Below, in pieces: positions 6,243 through 16,067 of a DNA stretch of 64,000 bases. The stretch lies in contig JAJFHD010000011.1 in assembly GCA_021775805.1 (NCBI GenBank), positions 118,606-182,605 on the forward strand. Direction: 5' to 3'. This stretch comes from Alphaproteobacteria bacterium (GTDB taxonomy: Bacteria > Pseudomonadota > Alphaproteobacteria > Rhizobiales > JAJFHC01). Both the position numbers and the translations under genes were made by a program. The number at the start of each line of letters is the position of its first letter. Position 1 is the stretch's first letter. The notes beneath the pieces were generated by a model that saw only the letters and a list, made by a program, of their open reading frames with translations, was not told where the DNA came from and did not search any database.

Positions 6243-8930
6243 GTGGGCACATCTGTCGGCATCGATGTTGGGGGCACGTTCACGGATTTTCTGTTCGTGT
6301 CCGACGATGGCGTGCCGCGTATCCACAAGACGTTGTCGACGCCGCACGATCCCTCGATTGCAGTGATAACGGGGCTCTCGGAACTGGCCGCGGCCATGGA
6401 CCCGCCGGTGTCCCTGAAGGATCTGGTGGCCGGTATCGAAACCATCGTGCACGGGACGACCGTGACCACCAATGCGACACTGACGCGGCATGGGGCAAAG
6501 ACCGGCCTGATCACGACCGAAGGCGTGCGTGACGCGCTTGAAATGCGGCGCGGCATTCGCGAGGAACAGTACAACAACCGTTACACCAACGTGGAACCTC
6601 TCGTGCCGCGGTATTTGCGGGTGGGCTTGAGAGGCAGGCTCGATCGCAACGGACGGGAAATATCGGCGCTCAACCTGGACGCGCTTGATGATGCCATCGC
6701 CCTGTTTCAGGAAAACGACATTGAGGCCGTGGCAATCTGCTTCATGAACGCCTATGCCAATCCCGATCACGAGAAGACGGTGGCGCAACGGGTGCGCCAG
6801 TCCATGCCCGATGCCTATCTGAGCGTCTCTTCCCAGTTACTGCCGTCGATCAGGTTCTATGAACGCGTCAGCACCACTGTTTTGAACGCCTATATCGGTC
6901 CGATCCTCGATCGTTATCTGTCGAGCCTGGAAAACCGGCTCGAGCAGGAAGGGTTCGCGGGCAAGCTTCTTATCATGCAGTCCAATGGCGGGGTCACGGA
7001 ACCCCGGACTGCCAGGGAAAGAGCTGCCTCAACGCTTTTGTCCGGGCCGGCTGCAGGACCCAGAGCCAGCCTTCACTATGCCGGCGCGCTTGGCCAGACG
7101 AAATGCATTGTCGTCGACATGGGCGGGACAAGCTTCGAGGCATCCCTCGTGGTCGATCGTCCGCTGATGGCGTCGACCGGAGAGATCGACCGCTTTCGTC
7201 TTGCACTACCGATGCTTGACATAAACACCATCGGGGCCGGTGGCGGTTCGATCGGCTGGATCGATAACGGCGGGCTCTTGCAGATGGGGCCGCAAAGTGC
7301 CGGTGCCGCACCTGGCCCCGCCTGTTACGGAAAAGGGGGCAAGAAGCCGACCACCACCGACGCCAACGTCATCCTCGGGTATCTCGACCCGGGCTACTTC
7401 GCCGGGGGAACCATGTCGCTCGATGCGGTGGCCGCGCGCGCAGCGATTGACGAGTATGTGGCCAAGCCGCTGGGCCTCACCGTCGAACAGGCGGCGGCGG
7501 GCATGTACAAGGTCGCCTGCACGAACATGGCGGAAGGTGTGCGGGAGGTGACCGTCAAACGGGGACATGATCCCAGGGAGTTTGCCATGGTCGTCGCCGG
7601 TGGCGCCGGTGCGATTCATTCGAGCGAGATCTGCCGGGAGCTTGAAATCCCGATGCAGATTATCCCGCGGGAAGCGTCCATTTTGTGTGCCGCCGGGATG
7701 TTGATGAGCGACCTCGAACACGATCATGTGCATACCTATGTGCGCCGCCTCGATACTCTCGATTTTGAGGATCTGGACAAGATCGTCAAAGGCATTGTTG
7801 AAAGAGCTACACTGAAATTTGCCGCGGACCGAATTGCCGAAGAAAAGCGCTCGTTCCTGTGCACACTCGAGTGCCGGTACCTCAAGCAGTATCACGAGGT
7901 CGGCTTTCTGGTGCCCCTTGAGCAGATTGAAAATGGCGACCGCGAGGCCATTGCCAGTGCATTCCACGAGCAGCACAACAGTCTTTACGGCTACTCCTTG
8001 CGCGAACAGGGGGCGCCGATTGAAGTTGTCAATGTCCGCATTACGGCCATCGGCAAGACCGACAGACCGTCTTTCGCAAGGTCCATGCGTTTTGACGGAA
8101 ATGTAGAACGGGCAAAAAAGGGCGCACGTTCAGTCTACATACCCGAAAGCGGCAGATTCGAAGCTGTGCAGATCTACAATGGCCACGTGCTCGGCCATGG
8201 CGACCTGGTCAAGGGTCCGGCCATAATCGAGCAGGAAACCACGGCAATCTTCGTCAGTCCGACGTACAACTGCGTGTGCGACAGGTTCGGATCGTTTGTG
8301 GTCTTCGACAAGAAGCGACCGGAACTTGCATTGCTGGTCGCGACGGATGAGGAAAACATTGCTGAGGCAACTTCCGGCGACGAAGGTTCGGTCGCGGGAG
8401 AGGATAGGGAAAACGGCTCGGCAGCACCGGACGCGGCATCTGTCACGGATGCGGAAACAGGTATCGCGGAGGAGCCTGCCGGCGTCGGCGCCGAGGAAGA
8501 AGACGAAGACGGAGCGTCGACCGGCAACCAACCCGATAACCTGGAAGCCGATGTGAACCCGGCGGCAACGGAGCCGTCAGGCGACCACACGACTTCGGTG
8601 GAAGAAGTCTCGGAAGAAGTGGCCGATGAGGCGACCGGCGGTGAGACGGGAGCCGGTGGTGACGAGGCCGGCGGCGACACCATCGAACCGGCGAAGAGCG
8701 ACGAGGATACCGGTGCAGACGACGTTAAATCCGGGGCGGACAGCGATGACGAAGGCTCAGAAGACGATGGGCCGGCGGAGGCGGTCGAAGCAGAGGCGGT
8801 TGGTGGCGCGGAAGCGGGTCGCGAAGAACAGGCCGAACCGGACGATGCCGTTGAAGACAGCACCGCTGGGGACGGCAACGACGGGGATGACCGTCCGAAC
8901 ATGACGTCAGAACCGGAGGTGGTGTCGTGA
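6243..8930 (+). CDS. hyuA: Hydantoinase/oxoprolinase family protein (HyuA-like) with long acidic tail
   Basis: An 895-residue protein with GTG start and GAGGAG a few bases upstream. Residues 1 to about 699 form the usual HyuA/acetone-carboxylase-beta-type ATPase: an N-terminal GIDVGGTFTDF phosphate loop, HGTTVTTNA near residue 75, and VDMGGTSFEASLV and NTIGAGGGSIGWID in the middle. Family members use ATP to activate a carbonyl for lactam hydrolysis or carboxylation. From residue 700 (base 8340) a tail of about 196 residues has 65 Asp/Glu, about five Lys/Arg, and no aromatic residue or Cys. Typical relatives end where this tail begins. Its role is unknown. The gene overlaps hyuB by four bases (GTGA). 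Confidence 0.9.
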   Translation: MGTSVGIDVGGTFTDFLFVSDDGVPRIHKTLSTPHDPSIAVITGLSELAAAMDPPVSLKDLVAGIETIVHGTTVTTNATLTRHGAKTGLITTEGVRDALEMRRGIREEQYNNRYTNVEPLVPRYLRVGLRGRLDRNGREISALNLDALDDAIALFQENDIEAVAICFMNAYANPDHEKTVAQRVRQSMPDAYLSVSSQLLPSIRFYERVSTTVLNAYIGPILDRYLSSLENRLEQEGFAGKLLIMQSNGGVTEPRTARERAASTLLSGPAAGPRASLHYAGALGQTKCIVVDMGGTSFEASLVVDRPLMASTGEIDRFRLALPMLDINTIGAGGGSIGWIDNGGLLQMGPQSAGAAPGPACYGKGGKKPTTTDANVILGYLDPGYFAGGTMSLDAVAARAAIDEYVAKPLGLTVEQAAAGMYKVACTNMAEGVREVTVKRGHDPREFAMVVAGGAGAIHSSEICRELEIPMQIIPREASILCAAGMLMSDLEHDHVHTYVRRLDTLDFEDLDKIVKGIVERATLKFAADRIAEEKRSFLCTLECRYLKQYHEVGFLVPLEQIENGDREAIASAFHEQHNSLYGYSLREQGAPIEVVNVRITAIGKTDRPSFARSMRFDGNVERAKKGARSVYIPESGRFEAVQIYNGHVLGHGDLVKGPAIIEQETTAIFVSPTYNCVCDRFGSFVVFDKKRPELALLVATDEENIAEATSGDEGSVAGEDRENGSAAPDAASVTDAETGIAEEPAGVGAEEEDEDGASTGNQPDNLEADVNPAATEPSGDHTTSVEEVSEEVADEATGGETGAGGDEAGGDTIEPAKSDEDTGADDVKSGADSDDEGSEDDGPAEAVEAEAVGGAEAGREEQAEPDDAVEDSTAGDGNDGDDRPNMTSEPEVVS

Positions 8931-10636
8931 GCACAGTCGATCCCATCCTGCTGTCGGTCTATTCCAGAACCTTCAAGTCGATTACCGACGAGATGAGCAA
9001 TTCGGTTGCCCGCACGACGCGCTCGCCGATCCTGTGCGAGGCCAAGGACTTCGTGACCGGTCTTTACGACGAAGCGGGGAATATGCTGGAGCAGACGGAG
9101 AACCTGCCGATCCTTGCGTTCTCTCTGGCACCGGTTTGCAAGTACATCATCGAGTTTTTCGGTGACGATATTCATCCCGGCGACGTGATCTTTCACAACG
9201 ATGTCTTCAGCTTCGGCAACCAGAACAACGATGTTGCCGTCTACAAGCCGATCTTTCTCGAAGACGACCTGATCGGCTGGGCCGCGGTCAAGGGCCATCA
9301 GGCCGATATCGGCGGGGCGGTCCAGGGGGGCTACAATCCCAAGGCCACGGAAGTTTGGCAGGAAGCCCTTCGGATTCCACCGGTCAAGGTCTACGACAAG
9401 GGTGTGTTCCGCAAAGATGTCTGGGGCATGATCTTTGCCAATATCCGCCTGGAAATCGTCGAGCACGACATGCGCGCCCAGATGGGTGCCGCCACCGTCG
9501 GCGAACGCCGCGTTCAGGCCCTCGTGGGCAAATACGGTGCCGAGCACTACCGGGCCCACAAGCAGGCCCTGTTCGAGTCGTCGCAGAAAATGATGGAAGC
9601 CGAAATCGAAAAGATTCCGAACGGCACCTATTCAGGACAGGGCAAGGTCTATTTCGATGGCCATCACGAAGGCACCATCTTCACGATCCGGGTAAAGATT
9701 ACCGTCGAGGACAAGCGTATCCGGTTTGACTATTCCAACACCGACGCCCAGACCGACGGTTTCGTCAACGGCACTTACACCTCCAGTGCGTCGGCCACGG
9801 TGCTTACCCTGCTGCAACTGGTCGACCCGAACATTCCGCACAACCAGGGAATGCTCGAGCCCCTCGAGATCATCATTCCCGAGGGCACTATCCTCAATGC
9901 GAGTTATCCCAAAGCCACAACCTTCGGCAATCATCTGTGCCCACCGAACGCCGATGCGATCACACGCGCCCTGGCGCCGGCAATTCCCGATCGTGTCACG
10001 GCAGGATGGAACAACCTGCTGTGCTCCCTGACCACCGGCGTCGATCCGGAAAAGAACGAAACCTATGTCGATATCGGATTCATGGGCCTCAAGGGCGGGT
10101 CGGGCGCCATGAAGGGGACCGACGGATACGACCACATCGGCATGATCGACGCCTCCGGCGGTGTGCTGGACCAGGATTACGAAATGTTCGAAGTCATGAC
10201 GCCGCATATTCTATTGAAACACGAATATATCGAGGATTCCGGCGGCGCCGGACAGTGGCGCGGCGGACTCGGCGTCGAAACCGGCTTTGTCATCGGGTCC
10301 CCGGACACGCAACTCGTGACGTTCGGCGATGGCGATTTCGAAGGCGCTTTCGGTCTATTGGGGGGGCGCGGCAGTATTCTGAACAGCATTGTCCTTGAAT
10401 ACCCGGACGGAACAAGAAGGGTCCCAAAGAACAAGGACCTGATCACCGGCGTTCCCAAAGGCACATACTATCATCAAGTTGCCGGTGGCGGCGGCGGTTA
10501 CGGCGACCCGAAGAAACGGGACCGGGACAAACTCAGGGCCGAGGTGCGCAACGGTGTGATTTCCGAAAAGGCTGCGCGGGAGATATACAACCTTGCGGAT
10601 GCCGACGTGTCCGGCGAACCTGCGGCCGAGTCGTGA
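8927..10636 (+). CDS. hyuB: Hydantoinase B/oxoprolinase family protein (HyuB-like)
   Basis: A 569-residue protein of the N-methylhydantoinase B family, the usual partner of HyuA. The N-terminal region has TDEMSNSVARTTRSPILCEAKDF, then HPGDVIFHNDVF and GHQADIGG, which carry conserved acidic and His residues of the family, and a Gly-rich GGAGQWRGGLG near residue 440. It starts at a GTG overlapping the hyuA stop, with GGAGGT ahead. A and B probably form a complex for ATP-dependent hydrolysis or carboxylation of a keto or lactam substrate. I see no gamma subunit as in acetone carboxylase, which favours a two-subunit enzyme. The substrate is unknown. Confidence 0.9.
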   Translation: MSTVDPILLSVYSRTFKSITDEMSNSVARTTRSPILCEAKDFVTGLYDEAGNMLEQTENLPILAFSLAPVCKYIIEFFGDDIHPGDVIFHNDVFSFGNQNNDVAVYKPIFLEDDLIGWAAVKGHQADIGGAVQGGYNPKATEVWQEALRIPPVKVYDKGVFRKDVWGMIFANIRLEIVEHDMRAQMGAATVGERRVQALVGKYGAEHYRAHKQALFESSQKMMEAEIEKIPNGTYSGQGKVYFDGHHEGTIFTIRVKITVEDKRIRFDYSNTDAQTDGFVNGTYTSSASATVLTLLQLVDPNIPHNQGMLEPLEIIIPEGTILNASYPKATTFGNHLCPPNADAITRALAPAIPDRVTAGWNNLLCSLTTGVDPEKNETYVDIGFMGLKGGSGAMKGTDGYDHIGMIDASGGVLDQDYEMFEVMTPHILLKHEYIEDSGGAGQWRGGLGVETGFVIGSPDTQLVTFGDGDFEGAFGLLGGRGSILNSIVLEYPDGTRRVPKNKDLITGVPKGTYYHQVAGGGGGYGDPKKRDRDKLRAEVRNGVISEKAAREIYNLADADVSGEPAAES

Positions 10637-10646
10637 TGAGGGTCTG

Positions 10647-11780
10647 ATGGACTTCAGTCTGAGTGCGGAGCAGAATCAGATACGGGAAACATTTGCACGT
10701 TTTTGCGATGAAGACATTGTTCCGCAGGCTGAGGCCCTAGACGAGGCCCATGCGTTTCCCAAAGACCTGTTCGAGAAACTCGGCACGTTGGGGTTTTTCG
10801 CCATGCGTTATCCCGAGGACCTCGGCGGTATCGACAGCGACCTGGTGACCCTTTGCATTGCGCTTGAAGAAATCGCCCGGGGATCGATGTCGCTGGCCGG
10901 CTGCGTGACGATGCAGTCGCTGATGGGCACCAAGTTTTTGCACATGCTCGGCAATGCGGACGTTCGCGAGCGGCTTCTTCTGCCGGCGCTCAAGGGCCAT
11001 AAGATCGGCGGCATCTGCATGACCGAGCCGAATGCCGGCAGCGATCTGGGCGGGATTGCAACCAGGGCAACTAGAGTGGATGGCGGCTACAGGCTCAACG
11101 GTCAGAAGATGTGGGTGACGTCGGCGCCTGTGGCGGACTTCTTTACGGTCTTTGCTAAAGCCGGTGATGAGGACGGGCTTACGATTTTTCTGGTCGAGAA
11201 AGACTTCGATGGCCTGAAGGTCGGTCGCTCCATTGAAAAGATGGGTGTGCGGGCATTGCCGACGTCGGAAGTGGCCTTCGAGGACTGCTGCGTGCCTGAC
11301 AGTCACGTGTTGAGCCGGGAAGAGGGCGACGGTCAGGCCCACTTGCGCCAGCTTCTGGCCGAAATCCGGATCGTGACCGGTGCCCTTGCCGTGGGCGGCG
11401 GGCGGGCGGCTCTCGACGAGGCCGTGCGGTACGCCGGCGAGCGGGCGCAGTTCGGCAAGCCGATCAACCGGTTTCAGGCGATCCAGATGAAACTGGCGGA
11501 AATGGCGACCGATCTCGAAGCCGCGCGCCGGCTGGTGCACTACGCGGCCTGGCTCAAGGACGAAGGCAAGCCCCATCTCAAGGAAGCGTCGATGGCAAAG
11601 CTGTTTGCCTCGGAAGCCGCTGCCGATATCTGCGACAAGGCCGCCCGTGTTTTTGCGTCCTATGGATTTGCCATGGAGTATCCGGTTCAACGTTTTCTGC
11701 GCGACATCCGTTTTACCCTGATTGGCGGCGGCACAAGCGAGATCTTGAAACTCGTCATCGCCAAGGAGGTGTCGTCATGA
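10647..11780 (+). CDS. Acyl-CoA dehydrogenase
   Basis: A 377-residue flavoprotein of the acyl-CoA dehydrogenase family: N-terminal helical domain, CMTEPNAGSDLGG and QKMWVTSA in the beta domain, then the ERAQFGKPI helix and a C-terminal GGGTSEI. The position that holds catalytic Glu in medium-chain enzymes (YEGT) is Gly here (IGGGTSEI, about residue 360). Isovaleryl-type enzymes are also Gly-like there and take the base from another helix, so a branched substrate is possible. The start at 10647 gives the usual N terminus. It overlaps the B12-binding protein gene by four bases. Confidence 0.92.
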   Translation: MDFSLSAEQNQIRETFARFCDEDIVPQAEALDEAHAFPKDLFEKLGTLGFFAMRYPEDLGGIDSDLVTLCIALEEIARGSMSLAGCVTMQSLMGTKFLHMLGNADVRERLLLPALKGHKIGGICMTEPNAGSDLGGIATRATRVDGGYRLNGQKMWVTSAPVADFFTVFAKAGDEDGLTIFLVEKDFDGLKVGRSIEKMGVRALPTSEVAFEDCCVPDSHVLSREEGDGQAHLRQLLAEIRIVTGALAVGGGRAALDEAVRYAGERAQFGKPINRFQAIQMKLAEMATDLEAARRLVHYAAWLKDEGKPHLKEASMAKLFASEAAADICDKAARVFASYGFAMEYPVQRFLRDIRFTLIGGGTSEILKLVIAKEVSS

Positions 11781-12172
11781 GTGATGCCAGGGTCCGTGTC
11801 CTTGTGGCGAAGCCGGGACTCGACGGTCATGATGTGGGCGCCAAGGTCGTTGTGCGGGCTCTCGTCGATGCCGGTTTCGAGGTCATCTATTCCGGCCTGC
11901 ATCAGACACCGGAGAGCATTGCCAATGCAGCTCTGGAAGAAAGCGTCGATGTGATCGGACTATCGGTACTGTCGGGTGCGCACATGCCGTTGTGCGAAAG
12001 GCTTCATGCGCTGATGATCGAACAGGGTCTGGAAGACAGGTTGTGGATCATCGGGGGCAACATTCCCGAAGCCGACCGGGAGGCGGTCAAGGCGTTCGGG
12101 TTCAGGGGCGTGTTTCCAACCTCCAGCAAGCTCGACGACATTGTCGGGTTCATACGGGAGAATGTGGCATGA
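11777..12172 (+). CDS. Cobalamin-binding small subunit of acyl-CoA mutase
   Basis: A 131-residue stand-alone B12-binding domain. The base-off cobalamin motif Asp-x-His-x-x-Gly is present (GLDGHDVGAK, about residues 14-23), with LSVLSG and IIGGNIP completing the corrinoid pocket. It corresponds to the C-terminal domain of methylmalonyl-CoA mutase, and to the separate small subunits of archaeal, isobutyryl-CoA and 2-hydroxyisobutyryl-CoA mutases. It overlaps both neighbours by four bases, which favours equal translation with the catalytic subunit that follows. Confidence 0.93.
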   Translation: MSDARVRVLVAKPGLDGHDVGAKVVVRALVDAGFEVIYSGLHQTPESIANAALEESVDVIGLSVLSGAHMPLCERLHALMIEQGLEDRLWIIGGNIPEADREAVKAFGFRGVFPTSSKLDDIVGFIRENVA

Positions 12173-13782
12173 ACAAACATACCAGTCCCGAAGACGTCGA
12201 CCGGGTGGTCAACGAATCCGGGATCGAGATCAAGTCTCTTTATACGCGTCACGATATTCTGGAAAGTGGCGGGATCGATGAAAGCCGGTCGGGAGAGGCT
12301 CCTTTCACCAGGGGCATCCACTCGGAAATGTACCGAAAGCGCCCGTGGACCATGCGCCAGTATACCGGGTTCTCCAATGCTGCCGACACCAATGAGCGGT
12401 TCAAATACCTGATCGCAAACGGTCAGACCGGACTGAATGTGGCCTTCGACCTGGCAACCCAGTGCGGCTACGATTCCGATGCGCCCGAGGCCCTGGGCGA
12501 AGCCGGGCGGGTCGGCATGGCGGTCGACACGCTGCGGGATTTCGAGGTCGCTTTTGACGGTATCGATCTCGACCGGATCACGGTGTCGCTGACCGTCAAC
12601 GGGTCTGCAGCGATTTTGATTGCCATGTACCTGGCCATGGCGGAGAAACGCGGCTTCAACGTGGCCCAGTTGCGCGGCACGGCCCAGAACGATATCCTGA
12701 AGGAGTTCATCGGGCGCGGCACCTGGATCTTTCCTGTGGAGCCGTCGGTCAAGCTGGTCGCCGACACGATCGAATACTGCGCTGAGCATGCGCCGAAATA
12801 CAGCCCGGTCAGTATCTGCGGCTATCATATCCGCGAGTCCGGAGCGAACCCGGCCGAAGAGATGGGGTTCGCGTTTGCCATAGCGAAGGCCTACACGGAT
12901 GCGGCCCTGGCGCGGGGCCTTGACATCGACGCTTTCGCCAACCGGCTTTCCTTCAATTTCAACATATTCGGCAACCTGTTCGAGCAGGTGGCAAAGTTCC
13001 GGGCGGGCCGGCGTCACTGGGCCAAGATCATTCTCGATCAGTACGGCGCGATTGATCCAAAGTCCGGCTGGATGCGGATGATTGCCGGCGGCGGCGGCTT
13101 TGGTCTGACGATCGAACAGCCCGAGAACAATATTATGCGCGGGGCCTATTATGCGCTCATTGCAGCATTGGGCGGCGCCCAGACCATGGCGCTTTGCTGT
13201 TATGACGAGGCCTACACGATCCCCACACCCAAGGCTCAGCGACTCTCTTTGAGAACCATGCAGCTTCTGATCGAGGAAGTCGGCCTGTGCGACACGGTGG
13301 ACCCGCTCGGGGGGTCGTATTATGTGGAAACCCTGACCAACCAGATGGAAGACAAGATCGTCGAGGCCATGGACTGGGTCGACCAGGCCGGTGGTATCGT
13401 CCAGGCCGTCAGCGATGGGACGATCCAGGCCAAGGTTTCCCGGCAGGCATACCAGCGTCACAGGGACCTCGAATCGGGGGTCATGCGCAAGGTCGGGGTC
13501 AACTGTTACGAGGACGGCGACGAGGAAGACCATCAGGTGGAGCTTCACCCTTATGACCAGCATGGTGCCAAGACCCAGGTTGCCGCCCTGCACAAAATTC
13601 GCACCGAACGGGACAACGCTAAAGTGGATGCTGCGCTCAAGCGGCTACGGGTGGATGCAGAGGCCGGGTGCAACGTCATGCCGGCGCTGGTCGAGGCCGT
13701 AAAAGCCTACGCCAGCGTCGGTGAAATGACAGAGGTCCTGGTGGGATGTTACGGCCGCTACAAGGAGAAGTTCGTCATATGA
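12169..13782 (+). CDS. Acyl-CoA mutase large (catalytic) subunit, methylmalonyl-CoA mutase-like
   Basis: A 537-residue TIM-barrel subunit of a split B12-dependent acyl-CoA mutase. Residues known to bind the free carboxylate in methylmalonyl-CoA mutase are kept: Tyr65 in RPWTMRQYTGF and Arg183 in KEFIGRGTW, 37 residues before His220 in CGYH, the same spacing as Arg207-His244 of the Propionibacterium enzyme. Isobutyryl- and 2-hydroxyisobutyryl-CoA mutases carry Phe or Ile and Gln there. A dicarboxylic acyl-CoA is therefore the likely substrate. The open frame extends upstream, but the ATGA overlap with the small subunit fixes the start. No MeaB-type chaperone or epimerase is in the window. Confidence 0.9.
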   Translation: MNKHTSPEDVDRVVNESGIEIKSLYTRHDILESGGIDESRSGEAPFTRGIHSEMYRKRPWTMRQYTGFSNAADTNERFKYLIANGQTGLNVAFDLATQCGYDSDAPEALGEAGRVGMAVDTLRDFEVAFDGIDLDRITVSLTVNGSAAILIAMYLAMAEKRGFNVAQLRGTAQNDILKEFIGRGTWIFPVEPSVKLVADTIEYCAEHAPKYSPVSICGYHIRESGANPAEEMGFAFAIAKAYTDAALARGLDIDAFANRLSFNFNIFGNLFEQVAKFRAGRRHWAKIILDQYGAIDPKSGWMRMIAGGGGFGLTIEQPENNIMRGAYYALIAALGGAQTMALCCYDEAYTIPTPKAQRLSLRTMQLLIEEVGLCDTVDPLGGSYYVETLTNQMEDKIVEAMDWVDQAGGIVQAVSDGTIQAKVSRQAYQRHRDLESGVMRKVGVNCYEDGDEEDHQVELHPYDQHGAKTQVAALHKIRTERDNAKVDAALKRLRVDAEAGCNVMPALVEAVKAYASVGEMTEVLVGCYGRYKEKFVI

Positions 13783-13815
13783 GTTTGGAGTATTGATGCC
13801 GGATACGACACGGAC

Positions 13816-15060
13816 ATGATTACCGGTACAATCATTTCGATGGAACAGGCGTTGTCGATGACCTATGCGACCCTGCGGTTCGTTCAACTGGGGTGGCGGG
13901 TGATCAAGGTCGAAGCCACGCCGCATCATCCAGGTGCACTGCCGGGCGATCCGAACCGGTATATCGGGTCGGTGGTGGCGGACGAAGGCCGGCGTTCTTA
14001 CTTCGTGGCGCCGAATGTGGGCAAGGAGTCGATCGCGCTCAACCTCAAATCCGAGGAAGGGCAGGCCGCGCTCGCGCGCATCATCAAGGAACTCCAGGCA
14101 GACGTCTTCTGCTGCAACACACTACCGGCACGCTACGAGGAACTGGGGATTTCCTACCACCGCCTGAAACAGGTGAAACCCGATCTGATCTGGGCTGGGA
14201 TCTCGGCCATGGGACCGGATTATCCTGATGCTGCTGGTTATGATCCGGCAATCCAGGCAATGGCCGGTTTCATGGATGTCACCGGATCGGCTGACGGACC
14301 GCCGACGCTTTCCGGTATTCCGCTGGTCGATCTCAAGGCCGGCGATGAAGTGTTTTCCAACGTTTGGATGGCGCTTGCCGAAAGGGCTGTCAACGGAACC
14401 GGCAAACGGATCGATGTGTCGATGGTGCAATCCGCAGCATCCTGGCTGATCACCCTGCTGCCCCTGATCGACTTCGGCTGCGAGGACTGGGAACTGGGAC
14501 GATGCGGCAACGAACACCGCAAGTTTGTGCCGACAAACGCCTACCCGACGCGCGACGGTGCCGTGCTGTTGGCGATCGGCAGCGACGCCCTGTGGCAACG
14601 GCTGGTGTCGCTGCCGAGGTTTGCCGGTGTGGCCAATGATGTTCGTTCGACCAATCAGGGCCGGGTTGCCGATCGTCATGCCATACACACCGACATTGCC
14701 GCGGCCACGAAGGCGCACACCACCGAGGAAGTCGTCGGCGACCTGAAACAGGCACGCATTCCCCATGCGCCGATCCGGACCGTGCGTGAAGCCATGGAGC
14801 TGGCGGCGATCTCGGACAAGCTGACATCGACGACGACCCCGGACGGGACGGTTGTCCGCATGCAGCCTTCCGCCGTCGATACCGGTTTCGAGAAAAGCCA
14901 TTTTTCATTTCCACCGCAATATGGCGAACACACGGAGGCGGTGCTTCGGGAGGTCGGATACGGCCCGGATGAAATAACAGCGCTCAATCGCCAGGGCGCC
15001 ATAGCCGGTCCGGATGCGATCACTCCCCGGAACGACACGCAGGAGAAAGTCGGGACATGA
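13816..15060 (+). CDS. CaiB/BaiF family CoA-transferase
   Basis: A 414-residue class III CoA-transferase. The N-terminal CoA-binding segment ([19 protein letters not shown]) and the catalytic Asp region ([14 protein letters not shown], Asp172) match the family, in which the Asp forms a mixed anhydride with the carboxylate substrate. It lies between the mutase and an SDR that overlaps its stop by four bases. It probably activates or exchanges CoA for the acid handled by this operon. No clear ribosome site precedes the ATG at 13816. Confidence 0.9.
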   Translation: MITGTIISMEQALSMTYATLRFVQLGWRVIKVEATPHHPGALPGDPNRYIGSVVADEGRRSYFVAPNVGKESIALNLKSEEGQAALARIIKELQADVFCCNTLPARYEELGISYHRLKQVKPDLIWAGISAMGPDYPDAAGYDPAIQAMAGFMDVTGSADGPPTLSGIPLVDLKAGDEVFSNVWMALAERAVNGTGKRIDVSMVQSAASWLITLLPLIDFGCEDWELGRCGNEHRKFVPTNAYPTRDGAVLLAIGSDALWQRLVSLPRFAGVANDVRSTNQGRVADRHAIHTDIAAATKAHTTEEVVGDLKQARIPHAPIRTVREAMELAAISDKLTSTTTPDGTVVRMQPSAVDTGFEKSHFSFPPQYGEHTEAVLREVGYGPDEITALNRQGAIAGPDAITPRNDTQEKVGT

Positions 15061-15884
15061 CAAAACTTGAAGGCAAGGTCGCCCTGGTGTCGGGCGCGGG
15101 ACGGGGTATCGGGCAGGCGATTGCCCTCAAGCTTGCGAGTGAAGGGGCCAGGGTCGTGCTCAACGACATCGATGCCGATCCGGCCGCCGAGACGGTCGAG
15201 AAGATCAAAGCCCTGGGCGGCGACGCGGTGGCAGTGGTCGGCGATGTCACGCAAACCGATTTCGTGGCGACTTTCGTCAACGCCGCCACGGAAAAGTTCG
15301 GCGGGCTGGACATCATCGTCAATAATGCAGGGTATTCCTGGGATACGGTCATCCAGAAGACCAGCGACGAACAGTTCGATGCCATGATGGATATCCACGT
15401 CAAGGCGCCGTTCAAGATATTGCGGGCAGCGGCCGACCCGATCCGGGCCATGGCGAAGGCGGAGGCCGCAGAGGGCAGAAGGGTGCATCGTAAGGTCGTC
15501 AACATTTCCTCTATCGGAGGGTTGTTCGGAAACGCCGGCCAGATCGGGTACGCCTCGGGTAAGACCGCCGTGGTTGGCATGACCAAGACTCTGGCCAAGG
15601 AGTGGGGACGTTACGCCGTCAATGTCAACTGTGTGGCCTTCGGGTTTATCCAGACGCGGATGACGGAAGTCTTCGAGGCAGAGCCAAAACTCACCCAGGT
15701 TGGTGACCGGGAAATCCAGATGGGCGTGCCGGAGGAATTTGTCAAAGGGCTGAGCCGGATGATCCCTCTGGGAAGGCCCGGTACACCCGAGGACGCCGCT
15801 AATGCCGTCTATCTGTTCTGCATCCCGGAATCTGACTACATCAGCGGCGAGGTCGTGGTTGTCAGCGGAGGGCTCGTCATCTGA
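15057..15884 (+). CDS. SDR family oxidoreductase
   Basis: A 275-residue short-chain dehydrogenase/reductase. The cofactor loop ([12 protein letters not shown], about residues 13-24), the NNAG motif and the catalytic Tyr-x-x-x-Lys (YASGK, following a Ser in NISSIGG) are intact. The Asp after the second strand (VLNDID) favours NAD over NADP. Relatives reduce 3-oxoacyl thioesters or oxidise 3-hydroxyacyl-CoA, which fits its place at the end of a CoA-based operon. It overlaps the CoA-transferase gene by four bases. Confidence 0.92.
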   Translation: MTKLEGKVALVSGAGRGIGQAIALKLASEGARVVLNDIDADPAAETVEKIKALGGDAVAVVGDVTQTDFVATFVNAATEKFGGLDIIVNNAGYSWDTVIQKTSDEQFDAMMDIHVKAPFKILRAAADPIRAMAKAEAAEGRRVHRKVVNISSIGGLFGNAGQIGYASGKTAVVGMTKTLAKEWGRYAVNVNCVAFGFIQTRMTEVFEAEPKLTQVGDREIQMGVPEEFVKGLSRMIPLGRPGTPEDAANAVYLFCIPESDYISGEVVVVSGGLVI

Positions 15885-16067
15885 TGGAAAGCCTGTGTTC
15901 TTTTGTGCAGAACAATGATTGAATTGGCGCTATCACGTTTGACCGGAATAAACTGCTCCGGTTACTGATGGGGCCAACATTCGAGCGGGAGGGCGTTGCA
16001 ACCCTCCGAATAATTGTGACCGAGGGAGGCGGAGTTCGTCTGCAGGTCATCCAAAAGGAGGAAAAAA

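Noticed and set aside
8174..9559. Leftward 461-codon open frame opposite the HyuA tail and HyuB start
   Set aside because: It is Ser/Ala/Pro-rich only because it mirrors the acidic tail, has no family features, and lies opposite two well-supported genes.
12004..13593. Leftward 529-codon open frame opposite the mutase gene
   Set aside because: The mutase on the other strand has clear motifs; the antisense product has none.
15896..15914. Hairpin TGTTCT/AGAACA after the SDR gene as terminator
   Set aside because: The stem is six pairs, weak, with no T-run following.
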